DNA of 64,000 bases from Streptomyces antioxidans (GTDB lineage: Bacteria; Actinomycetota; Actinomycetes; Streptomycetales; Streptomycetaceae), in assembly GCF_000968685.2 (NCBI RefSeq), contig NZ_LAKD02000024.1, positions 40,234-104,233 on the forward strand, read 5' to 3'. Position numbers and translations under genes: made by a program. The notes beneath the pieces were generated by a model. It worked only from the letters and a program-made list of their open reading frames with translations, had not been told where the DNA came from and searched no databases. Shown piece after piece: positions 53,082-60,498 of the stretch. Positions within the stretch are counted from its first letter, which is position 1; every line of letters starts with the position of its first letter.

Positions 53082-53786
53082 ATGATGTTGTTGGCGCTCA
53101 GCGGGAAGTCCGCGTCAGGGAAGGACGCCGTGGCGGCAGGAGTTCAAGGTGAGTTTTCCGAACTCCGGTGGGCCGCACTCACCTTCGGTGAGGCGATCAA
53201 GGATGAGGGCCGACACGTGGTGTCGGCTGTTGCTGCCGGACGGGACGAGGCAGCGGCGGTCGACGCGATTGTCACCGATCTCGGTGTCAGCAGCGACGAG
53301 GCGGCTACCATCGTCGATCTGCTGTGGACGAGCGTGCGCGATGGCGAGTTGACCACCGAACTGTGCCATCCGCTGGTGCGTCCGGCCTTGCAGCGCTGGG
53401 GGCAGTGGCGGGTGCGAGCCGATGCCGGGTACTGGTTGGACCGTGCGGCGCAGCGGCTTGCGGGCTTGCGGCGTGCTGGGTGCAGCGTGGTGTTGACCGA
53501 CGTGCGCATGCCGTGGGAAGCCGACTGGGCGCGGCAGGAGGGGTTCCTGCTGGTGCGCCTGGACATCCCGGACGAGATCAGGCGTAGCCGGGCCACGTCT
53601 CGCGACGGTTCCATGCTCACTCCTGACGTTGAACGAAATGCGACTGAGACGGCGTTGGACGATTACGCTGGGTTCGATCTGCGGCTCGACAACTCTGGTG
53701 CCATGGAGCCGGTGTTGGTGGCGATTGGTGCGGCGCTGGCGGAGAGGTGGCCTCGGTCGTCCAGGATGGACACCTCCCACTCCTGA
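53082..53786 (+). CDS. Deoxynucleoside-monophosphate-kinase-like P-loop protein, copy 3
   Basis: 234 residues. Walker A GKSASGKD (8-15), VVLTDVRMPWEADW and VRLDIPDEIRRSRATSRDGS resemble phage-type dNMP or phosphomevalonate kinase folds. The substrate is unknown. ATG at 53082 with GGGGACC; a GTG at 53061 is an alternative. Divergent from the PhyH gene. Its last 124 bases overlap the 3' end of the histidine phosphatase gene on the other strand, which is unusually deep. Confidence 0.7.
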   Translation: MMLLALSGKSASGKDAVAAGVQGEFSELRWAALTFGEAIKDEGRHVVSAVAAGRDEAAAVDAIVTDLGVSSDEAATIVDLLWTSVRDGELTTELCHPLVRPALQRWGQWRVRADAGYWLDRAAQRLAGLRRAGCSVVLTDVRMPWEADWARQEGFLLVRLDIPDEIRRSRATSRDGSMLTPDVERNATETALDDYAGFDLRLDNSGAMEPVLVAIGAALAERWPRSSRMDTSHS

Positions 53787-54355
53787 CGGTGCTCCAGCAG
53801 CGTCAGGCCGCCCGGGGCGAACTCGTCAGTCATCCAAAAATCCTCCAGCGGTCTGCCGGTCACGACCAACCAAAGGGCCTTGAGTACGAGGCTGTGCGTA
53901 ACGAGCAGGACGCACTCACCGGCATGCACCTGGGAGATTCGCGCTAGGCACTTAGCGGCCCGCCGGTACAGATCGTGGAAGGACTCGCCACCGGCCGTCG
54001 CCTCAAACTCGAGTGGCGCGGACCAGAACCGGTCGTGCGCCTCGGGCCAGCGCTCGGCGACATCGGCGAAGCTCAGCCCCTGCCACTGCCCGAGATCCAT
54101 CTCCTCCAGGCCTGGAAGCTCGCTGACGGTGAGCCCACGTGGCTCAGCGATCAGTCGCGCAGTGCTCAACGCCCGGCCGCTGGCGCTGGAGTAGATGGCC
54201 ATCAGCGGCTCTTCATTCAGCCGCACGCCGAGGAGACGGCTCTGTTCCCGGCCGAGGTCAGTTAGGTTCGATTCCTGGTGGCCTTGCAGGAGCGCTTTGG
54301 CGTTCCACTCCGTCTGGCCGTGCCGGGTGGCGAACACCTGGGTAGTTGACCTCAT
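53663..54355 (-). CDS. Histidine phosphatase superfamily protein (phosphoglycerate-mutase-like)
   Basis: 230 residues. The phosphohistidine motif is TRHGQTEWN (Arg11, His12). The second histidine is in LLVTHSLVLK, and LPGLEEMDLGQWQG supplies the acid. It would dephosphorylate a small phosphorylated metabolite, logically a product of the kinases in this block (inference). Last gene of the operon that begins at 57198. ATGA overlap with the GNAT gene. Confidence 0.83.
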   Translation of the reverse strand: MRSTTQVFATRHGQTEWNAKALLQGHQESNLTDLGREQSRLLGVRLNEEPLMAIYSSASGRALSTARLIAEPRGLTVSELPGLEEMDLGQWQGLSFADVAERWPEAHDRFWSAPLEFEATAGGESFHDLYRRAAKCLARISQVHAGECVLLVTHSLVLKALWLVVTGRPLEDFWMTDEFAPGGLTLLEHRQEWEVSILDDRGHLSASAAPIATNTGSMAPELSSRRSNPA

Positions 54356-55188
54356 CTAGTCTTCCTGATCATCGATACTGACTCGACCCGCCAGCCCGCT
54401 CGGGTGAGGTTCTTGACGAGCTGGTTCGGATACACCCCGTTGGGCGTCACCACCGTTCCGCCCAGCAGGGACACCCCTTCACGTGAAAGTCGTGCCTCGA
54501 CGAATGTACTGAGTACGCGGGACCAGCCCCTGCTGCGCTGGTCGTCGTTGGGGATCACCACATCGACCAGTTCGCCCGCGGAGCCGTCCAGCGATACCAA
54601 GGCGTGCGCGACTAGGACACCGGCGCATTCCACGACGTAGGAGCGCAGCGTCTGGGCAGACCAGCCGTCGTTCAACCAGTCGCTGACGAATTGGCTGACG
54701 CGTGAGGGCGGCACCGGGGCGTCGAGGGCCTGAGTGATCGCCCGGCTCACACAGTGCACGGCGAAGTGTTCTTCACCCGCTGCAAGTTGGCGGATGCAGG
54801 TTTCGGCGGGCAGGTCCGGTTCGGCGATGTCGGCGATGTCCTTGCGAATGCGCAGGATCTGGTCGACGAAGCCGCTGGCACGCAGGGCGTCGCCGAATGC
54901 TCCGCCGTGGTCGGACGGGCGTACTTCGACTCTGACCTGGCTGATGTCATGGGGCAGGGCGGCGAGAGCGGCCCTGAGTAGGTCCTGCCAGTGGACCGGG
55001 GGCCGGTCCGCGAGCTGAACAAACTGGCGTTCGCGGCGATCGGTCAACGGATGGACTCCGTCACGCCACAGCACGGCGTGGTCCACGGATGTTCCGATGA
55101 CCCCGGCGTGCCCGTCGATGTGGGTGTCGTCGGGAGCCAGTGCTCGCAGTCGATCCAGGTCGGCCGGGGTGATATCACGGATGTTCAT
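54352..55188 (-). CDS. GNAT-type N-acetyltransferase-like protein
   Basis: 278 residues. The N-terminal half (MNIRDITPADLDRLRAL, then GDALRASGFVDQILRIRK) and the C-terminal half (VECAGVLVAHALVSLDGSAGELVDVVI; QRSRGWSRVLSTFVEARL) each look like GNAT modules, with the acetyl-CoA loop in QRSRGWS. It may acetylate an amine. ATGA overlaps with both neighbours. Confidence 0.6.
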   Translation of the reverse strand: MNIRDITPADLDRLRALAPDDTHIDGHAGVIGTSVDHAVLWRDGVHPLTDRRERQFVQLADRPPVHWQDLLRAALAALPHDISQVRVEVRPSDHGGAFGDALRASGFVDQILRIRKDIADIAEPDLPAETCIRQLAAGEEHFAVHCVSRAITQALDAPVPPSRVSQFVSDWLNDGWSAQTLRSYVVECAGVLVAHALVSLDGSAGELVDVVIPNDDQRSRGWSRVLSTFVEARLSREGVSLLGGTVVTPNGVYPNQLVKNLTRAGWRVESVSMIRKTR

Positions 55189-56258
55189 GCTCGTGGCGGA
55201 ATGCTGTAGGTGATTTCGTACTCAAGGGCCACGGGCTGGCTGCGGGCGACGAGTCCGGACAGTCCCCGGTGCAGGGCGCTGCCACGGAGTCCGGGCAGAC
55301 GGTCACAGGGGTCGGGGAAGCAGTAGACCGGTGCCCCGTGCCGCAGTGCGCGGCGGACCTGGGAGGGCGAGACGCAGTCGGTGTGAGAGGCCGGGACACC
55401 CGCGACACGGCCCGCGCGCCGGGGAATCCGGCTGCCGTGGGGCAGTCCTGTGAGCAGTTCGGCGATCGCGGGCATCAGATGCCCGTGTTCCTGCGACTCC
55501 GCCACGGCTTCGGCGAGCCGGGTGAGCCCGCGCCGCACGGGCTGACCCGCGAGGCGACGTGCCGCAGCAGTGACGTCCGGCCCGGCGGTGAGCAGGTGGG
55601 AGAGGTCCAGCAGGTCCCGAGCGATGACGGTGCGCCGCTCGTGCATCTCGACGGCGAAGATCGACAGTAGCGATGTCGCCGACGGTACGGGGATCGGTGC
55701 ACCGGACACGGCGTACGACTCCCGCTGCTCCCAGTCGCTCTCCAGCATCGGGTAGTGGCGGAACGGCGTGATGCCCGGACCGGGGACAGTGATGTCGAGG
55801 TAGATCGGGTGGGGCATCTCGTCCGTGGGCTTCTGCAATGCTGCGGCCGCCCACCAACCCGTGGCCGAGCGGCGTGCGATCACTGGGCGGGTGACGTGGT
55901 AGCCCGCCGTCTTCAGGGCGGTCAGGACCTTCGCTAAATCACCGAGGTGGCGCACCCCTATGTCGAGGTCGCTGAACTGCCGCCGTTCGTCCGGATACCA
56001 GCGCTGCAGTGCGAAACCGCGGAGGAGCACGGCGTCTACGCCAGCGTCGCCGAGGGCCGTGCTGACCTCGACCGCCGAGGAGGCGAGAACCTTGGCGGAG
56101 GTTTCGTAGTAGGAGAGGTCACCGGCGGACTCGGCAGGGTCCAGCCACGTGGCAACCTGCGGCACTACCTTGTGCGCGCGGGCCTGTTCAGCAGCCGGTT
56201 TGGCTATGCCTCGCTGGATTTGGTCGGCGAGCATTGCTGCGGACACCGCTGGAGTCAT
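55185..56258 (-). CDS. Nucleotidyltransferase-family protein (NTP_transf_5-like)
   Basis: 357 residues. The core AVLLRGFALQRWYPD..FSDLDIGV has the metal aspartates Asp97 and Asp99 and the GF-L-x-W-Y pattern of the uncharacterised nucleotidyltransferase family PF14907. Members of that family occur with kinases in lasso-peptide clusters, where they tailor a phosphorylated peptide. ATG at 56258 is preceded by CGGGGG; an in-frame start at 56282 is possible. A hairpin and the 14-codon peptide gene lie directly upstream. Confidence 0.7.
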   Translation of the reverse strand: MTPAVSAAMLADQIQRGIAKPAAEQARAHKVVPQVATWLDPAESAGDLSYYETSAKVLASSAVEVSTALGDAGVDAVLLRGFALQRWYPDERRQFSDLDIGVRHLGDLAKVLTALKTAGYHVTRPVIARRSATGWWAAAALQKPTDEMPHPIYLDITVPGPGITPFRHYPMLESDWEQRESYAVSGAPIPVPSATSLLSIFAVEMHERRTVIARDLLDLSHLLTAGPDVTAAARRLAGQPVRRGLTRLAEAVAESQEHGHLMPAIAELLTGLPHGSRIPRRAGRVAGVPASHTDCVSPSQVRRALRHGAPVYCFPDPCDRLPGLRGSALHRGLSGLVARSQPVALEYEITYSIPPRA

Positions 56259-56293
56259 ATAACGCCCCCGCTTCTTGTTCAAACAGAAGAGAG

Positions 56294-56323
56294 AACGCCG
56301 ACCAACTGCAGTCGGCCGGCGTT
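56294..56323 (-). terminator. Hairpin between the 14-codon gene and the nucleotidyltransferase gene (attenuator or weak terminator)
   Basis: On the minus strand a 13-bp stem (AACGCCGGCCGAC with GTTGGTCGGCGTT, two G-U pairs) closes a UGCA loop. It is preceded by AAAA and followed by a pyrimidine-rich stretch (CTCTCTTCTGTTT). Such a structure could hold a short peptide gene at higher expression than the operon behind it, or act as an attenuator. Confidence 0.6.
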
Positions 56324-56339
56324 TTGTTCCTCACCAGTC

Positions 56340-56384
56340 CTACTTCTTCCCGGTCTTGACCGGAACGATCAGGTAGTCCCTCAT
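56340..56384 (-). CDS. 14-residue peptide gene (MRDYLIVPVKTGKK)
   Basis: The ATG at 56384 lies behind GGGGGGAGGTGCACC, one of the best anti-16S matches in the window; the frame closes with TAG after 14 codons. It stands between an alpha/beta-hydrolase-like gene (stop at 56467) and the hairpin before the nucleotidyltransferase gene, in the same direction. It is too short for usual gene finding. Possible roles are a leaderless precursor peptide modified by the surrounding enzymes, or a leader peptide for attenuation. I do not recognise the sequence. Confidence 0.55.
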   Translation of the reverse strand: MRDYLIVPVKTGKK

Positions 56385-56466
56385 GGTGCACCTCCCCCCG
56401 GAGTTGGCACATGAATGCGAACAGACAGTCGCGCGGACCAACCCTTGCTCGCTCTCCCACTGATCG

Positions 56467-57198
56467 TCAAGAGTCGCTCGGGATTGCTCCCGCCTCGGCC
56501 ATCCATTTGCGAACAGTTCTGGCCGTTAGGGCGGTTGAGGAATGTGATTGCAAAGGGTCGGCCACGTCAGACACGGATATCACCTGTGCGCCGTAGTCAG
56601 AAAGATCGTTATCGGCCAGCCGAAAGCGCGGATCCCGACCGCCGTGGACACACAACACCGGAATGTTCAGTTCCGCGAGGCGATCACGCGGTGCCAGGCG
56701 CTCGCGGTCCCGAAATACCCTCGACGGGAGCAACTGTTCACCGCCGCGCACGCCGGCTAGCCCGGTCACGACGAAACGCACGCGCTGCACTAGGTCCGAG
56801 CCGATCAGCACCATGGCGGTCGGCGGGGTGTGGACAGCGGACAGCACCGTCGTAACACCGCCGATGCCGATGCCGATGAGGACATGCCGAGTGTCCTGTG
56901 GGTGCTGCCCGGCCACAGCGGCGCGGGCCCGGCACACCTGGGAGGTCATGGCTTCCCAAGGTTTCGGGGACCACTCGGCGCTGGCTCCGGCAAGTCCGCT
57001 GCCTTCCGCGTCGAACCCGTACGCGGCGATCCCTTCATCCCGCAACGCTCTGGCGAATACCGAACCCCGGCGATGCTTGCCGTGCCGGTCGAAAGTGAAG
57101 TCGGGGACAACGGTCGCCACGCCAAGTGGTGGGCCCTGTGGCATATGGCCCACGATGGAGAGTTCGCCGTCTAAGAGGTGCCGAGTCCGTCCGCTCAT
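56467..57198 (-). CDS. Alpha/beta-hydrolase-like protein lacking the nucleophile
   Basis: 243 residues. VATVVPDFTFDRHGKHRRGSV, GIAAYGFDAEGSGLAG, PTAMVLIGSDLVQRVRF and PVLCVHGGRDPRF follow the order of an alpha/beta hydrolase, but the elbow reads IGIGIGG (108-114) with Gly111 in place of Ser. A late His (QSHSSTAL) persists. It is either an inactive scaffold or works by another mechanism. First gene of the minus-strand operon holding the 14-residue peptide. ATG at 57198; the longer in-frame reading crosses the divergent gene start and is rejected. Confidence 0.6.
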   Translation of the reverse strand: MSGRTRHLLDGELSIVGHMPQGPPLGVATVVPDFTFDRHGKHRRGSVFARALRDEGIAAYGFDAEGSGLAGASAEWSPKPWEAMTSQVCRARAAVAGQHPQDTRHVLIGIGIGGVTTVLSAVHTPPTAMVLIGSDLVQRVRFVVTGLAGVRGGEQLLPSRVFRDRERLAPRDRLAELNIPVLCVHGGRDPRFRLADNDLSDYGAQVISVSDVADPLQSHSSTALTARTVRKWMAEAGAIPSDS

Positions 57199-57231
57199 TT
57201 CGCAATCTCTATCATCGCGAAGGTGTCTGGA

Positions 57232-57930
57232 GTGGAGCGGTACCTTATTCCGGTCGCCAAGAGCGACCCGGTCCTGGTGACGCGGCCGGAAACGGTCCGT
57301 CATGTCGTCGCGTTCTTCCCCGCACCTACGGAGCCCCGCAGCGGGCGGTTCGGTGCCTTCGCCCAATGGGCCAAGCTGTGGGCCGGGCGCGGTGTCGCCA
57401 GTGTCGTATCCGACCTGCCGGGTGGTGACAGCACGGAAGAGGTGGAGCCCGTGCACTGGGCCCGCCAGGCTGCGGCGGTGGTCGAGCAGGCGCACCGGCT
57501 CGCTGACGGGAGACCAGTACACCTGCTAGCCCGCGGCGCCGCCACGGCCTTGCTGCCCGTCACGCACGAACCTGGTGTCCGGATCGGACTGTCGCCGCCC
57601 ACCACGGAGGAGTGCCGACAAGCGCTGACTGCGCTGAGCGGTAACGGGCCGGCGGATGCGGACTCCTTGGCCTGTGCCATCGGCCTACGGGAGGCCGATC
57701 TGGACCTTGACCGCAGCGTTGCGCCTCTGCTGGACTGGGCAGCGGATCAACTCACTGAAGTGCGGTGGGACCTTGAACTCCACGCTGGCCACCGCGCACC
57801 ACGTGCCGCCTCGGCCCTCGTCTTCTCGGACGTCGATCCCCTGGCTCGACTGGAGGTCACAAGAGTCGGGATCGGACACGTGTTGGCGGGGCTCTTCGAT
57901 GAGCTCGCCGATACCGCCAATTGGGGTTGA
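57232..57930 (+). CDS. Alpha/beta-hydrolase-fold protein without a nucleophilic serine (paralogue of 44260-44979)
   Basis: 232 residues. HVVAFFPAPTEPRSGRFGAF, GVASVVSDLPGGDS and PVHLLARGAATA repeat the pattern of the protein at 44260; the elbow is ARGAATA (100-106) with no Ser. The C-terminal part RAASALVFSDVDPLARLEVTRVGIGHVLAGLF parallels VRSRILLPADDLLVRMQTTRLGL in that protein. The GTG at 57232 has AAGGTG six bases upstream; GTG at 57223 is an alternative. Divergent to the other hydrolase-like gene, about 33 bp between starts. Confidence 0.58.
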   Translation: MERYLIPVAKSDPVLVTRPETVRHVVAFFPAPTEPRSGRFGAFAQWAKLWAGRGVASVVSDLPGGDSTEEVEPVHWARQAAAVVEQAHRLADGRPVHLLARGAATALLPVTHEPGVRIGLSPPTTEECRQALTALSGNGPADADSLACAIGLREADLDLDRSVAPLLDWAADQLTEVRWDLELHAGHRAPRAASALVFSDVDPLARLEVTRVGIGHVLAGLFDELADTANWG

Positions 57931-57987
57931 CAGCGGTCGGTGGCCAGACAGTCGCGACAGTCGTTGACGTACGCGGGTAGGGGGAGC

Positions 57988-58584
57988 ATGTCCAGTTCCG
58001 GAACAGACGCCTACGCACACCTGACTGGCCTGCCTGATCTCGTGGTAGAGGCAGTCGAGCTCGCCAGGCGGCTGGACTTCCCGTCCTCGTGCCGTCCAGA
58101 ACAGGGGCGCCTCCTACACGCTCTGGCTGCCGGTGCTCGAGGGAGCATCGGGGAAACGGGGACCGGCTGCGGGGTGGGTCTGGCCTGGATGACTGCGGGC
58201 CGTCGACCCGGCGTCCGGATCGTCAGTGTCGAGCGGGACGAACGGCGCGCCGAGGAGACTGCCAAGCTCTTCGCGGACACCCCCGACGTGGAGATCCTCT
58301 GCGGCGACTGGACCCGCATTTACGAACGCGGGCCGTTCGACTTGCTCGTCCCCGACGGCGGCGGCAACGGCAAGAAGACGTCCCCAGCGGACCCGGAGCG
58401 CCTGCTCCATCCGGCCGGCACGATCGTTGTTGACGACTTCACCCCCATGACGCAATGGCCACCGCTGCTCGACGGCCAGCCGGATGCCGCCCGCCTGGCT
58501 TGGCTTGAGCATCCCGGTCTGCTCTGCACAGAGGTTCGGCTAGCCCCGGACCTCTCAGCGCTCGTCGGCACGAGGCGGCCATGA
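57988..58584 (+). CDS. Class I SAM-dependent methyltransferase, O-methyltransferase-like
   Basis: 198 residues. The SAM loop is GSIGETGTGCGVG (52-64), followed by IVSVERDERRAEETAKLF and the PAGTIVVDDFTP block that in catechol-type O-methyltransferases carries a metal Asp. ATG at 57988 with GGGGGAG upstream. It could methylate the pathway product, although small proteins of this type also occur without proven activity. Its stop overlaps the next start (ATGA). Confidence 0.72.
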   Translation: MSSSGTDAYAHLTGLPDLVVEAVELARRLDFPSSCRPEQGRLLHALAAGARGSIGETGTGCGVGLAWMTAGRRPGVRIVSVERDERRAEETAKLFADTPDVEILCGDWTRIYERGPFDLLVPDGGGNGKKTSPADPERLLHPAGTIVVDDFTPMTQWPPLLDGQPDAARLAWLEHPGLLCTEVRLAPDLSALVGTRRP

Positions 58585-59384
58585 CCGTTGTCGCGCACCT
58601 CGACGTCGCCGCACAGGTAGCCGACTTCCTCGGCGGGTGGGGGAACACCCCTCGCGGCCTGTTCTCCGAATCTGGCGACGTGGCATCCAGCGACGCTTCG
58701 TCGACGGCGATCGGCGATGGCAAGGCCGAGCGGATCGTGCAGTCCCTTGGCTACATCCTCAGCCAGGGCGAGATCCGGAGCCCGCAAGGTGTGTCGGCTG
58801 GGATGTTCTCGCGGCGCTTGGCCCACATCCGCGTCGACTTCTCGGTGGCACCACCCGCCGATCACCGGGCTGCGATCATTGGTCACGAGGTCGCCCACGC
58901 CTTGGATCCTGGCCCCTACGACTTCGACCACCCTTGGGCCAAGACGGAAGAGGAGATCGTCCAGGCACAGCACGCGCAACTGGTGGCCTGTCTGAGTAGC
59001 CACGCGTTCACCCGAGGCGTTCTGGGGGTCAACCCCGGGCCGGGTCAGCTGGCCCTTGCCCGGTACGTACTACAGGTCCTGGAACACCTCGGTGCACGCG
59101 AGGATCTGCCCGGGCGCGGCATCGAACAGCGTGTGGAGTCAGTTGTCTGCCTGATGGCAGAGGCGATGACCGCACCCACCTGGGTGCGGAGCCCGGACCG
59201 TGAGATCGCGGTGGACCGGGGCGTCGGGGTCATGTGGCTCTCCGTCGGGGTGGCTGCCAGCGATGACGGTCCTCCGTCCGGGGTTGCCTCCGTCGCGACA
59301 CGCCACTGCGCTCAGGCCCGCAGCCGGTATGCCGACGATCCGCGCTTCACCGCCGATCTCGACACTGCCCGGCCGGTCGCGTAG
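58581..59384 (+). CDS. HEXXH-motif putative metalloprotease
   Basis: 267 residues. A zinc-binding HEVAH (102-106) in IIGHEVAHALDPGPYDF and a following Glu-rich helix (KTEEEIVQAQHAQLVACL) give a zincin-like core, similar in layout to ImmA/IrrE-type peptidases. No signal peptide, so cytoplasmic. It may process a peptide of this block or be unrelated. Coupled to the methyltransferase by an ATGA overlap; last gene of the block. Confidence 0.55.
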   Translation: MTVVAHLDVAAQVADFLGGWGNTPRGLFSESGDVASSDASSTAIGDGKAERIVQSLGYILSQGEIRSPQGVSAGMFSRRLAHIRVDFSVAPPADHRAAIIGHEVAHALDPGPYDFDHPWAKTEEEIVQAQHAQLVACLSSHAFTRGVLGVNPGPGQLALARYVLQVLEHLGAREDLPGRGIEQRVESVVCLMAEAMTAPTWVRSPDREIAVDRGVGVMWLSVGVAASDDGPPSGVASVATRHCAQARSRYADDPRFTADLDTARPVA

Positions 59385-59604
59385 ATGCTCAGAATGTTGT
59401 GTCACGTCAAGCCGGTCGAGGGAGTTCTTCGGGCATCGTTGCAGTATTTCGGCCAGAACGTTCGAGGATCTTGAAGAGCTCTCCGCAGATGGCTTGATTG
59501 AGACAGCGTTGCGCGTCGTGTGAGGATCTTTCCACGTTCGCCGCCTCGTACGAGACCGCCATCCGTACCTAATGCCTCGAGGAACGTTCCGTTGGGGCGG
59601 CCGA

Positions 59605-60297
59605 TCAGCCGGTCTGGGTGGGGCAGCTGCGCAAGGTCATTAGAGGGCCGTCGAGGGTCGCCGTCATGGCGAAAGGGAAGCGGTTCGCTTCCAGGCACAG
59701 GGCGATGTCTTCGGCGTGGATGCCCTGGTAGCCGTGGCGAAGACCATCGGCAAGGTCTTCTGCGGCGGTCGAAGCGGCCGCGCGATGCAGGTAGGGGGCG
59801 GGATCGGCGTTCGGGTCCCTGGTGAGTTCGGCGATGTATTGGGCACATGCCAGGTCTTCATCGGCGAGACCGCCGTCACCGGTGATCACGAAGGTGGCCT
59901 CGGTGGTGTCCCGGTGGCGGAGGAGGCGGGCGGTCGCGGCGGCGACGGTGAAGCTGGCGCACATCAGGAGCGGGGCGTGCCGGGCGGCCTGGGCGCCGGT
60001 GGTGCCGTTGAGGGTCTTCTGTACCAGTGTGCGGCCGGATAGGTCGAGGGAACGCAGCTTGCCGGGTGAGTTCACGGTGTCGAAGCCGGGTGCGGGCGGG
60101 CCGTCCTTGAGCGCGACCCAGTCTGGGTGGCGGCTCTTCAGAGCGCGGGCTTGGTCGAGGGTCTCGGCGAGGACGATCCGGTCCGCTCCCTGGGCGAATG
60201 CCCAGGCCGCTGCGGTGAAGGCGCGCATTACGTCAACGACGACGACCGCCGTCGGGATCCGGGTCAACTCTGCGGTGCTGACGAAGTGGGCTTGCAT
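59605..60297 (-). CDS. 2-phosphosulfolactate phosphatase (ComB) family protein
   Basis: 230 residues. IPTAVVVVDVMRAFTAAAWAFAQGADRIVL, LRSLDLSGRTLVQKTLNGTTGA and LMCASFTVAAATARLL are the characteristic ComB blocks. In methanogens ComB dephosphorylates phosphosulfolactate in coenzyme M synthesis; the bacterial actinomycete members have no proven role. Stands alone on the minus strand, separated by 220 bp from the HEXXH gene; that gap shows nothing recognisable. Confidence 0.8.
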   Translation of the reverse strand: MQAHFVSTAELTRIPTAVVVVDVMRAFTAAAWAFAQGADRIVLAETLDQARALKSRHPDWVALKDGPPAPGFDTVNSPGKLRSLDLSGRTLVQKTLNGTTGAQAARHAPLLMCASFTVAAATARLLRHRDTTEATFVITGDGGLADEDLACAQYIAELTRDPNADPAPYLHRAAASTAAEDLADGLRHGYQGIHAEDIALCLEANRFPFAMTATLDGPLMTLRSCPTQTG

Positions 60298-60498
60298 CCG
60301 GAAATGATCGTCTATACAGAATGCGTAGGGAAAGGGGCTCACCTGCGGTGCGGAAGCTGCCGCTGGTGTACCAGCATGGGGCTGACCGAAGGGCCCGCAC
60401 GCGCTGCTGGCGAACGCCCGACGAGAAGTCAGGGGTAGTCGGCTACGGCCATCAAATTGCCGCCACGACCAGGTTGGACGGACAGCTAGGGTGCCGTC

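Noticed and set aside
56467..57522. A longer 351-codon version of the alpha/beta-hydrolase-like gene
   Set aside because: The extra N-terminus is antisense to the divergent gene at 57232 and has no protein-like pattern; the ATG at 57198 begins the homologous part.
39117..59384. Phosphonate or standard nucleoside-antibiotic cluster
   Set aside because: DUF402 and kinase genes hint at it, but no PEP mutase, phosphonopyruvate decarboxylase or nucleoside-forming enzyme is visible.
59402..59848. Minus-strand frame of 148 codons near the ComB gene
   Set aside because: Arg/Pro/Ser-rich, out of frame with the ComB gene and with no ribosome binding site.
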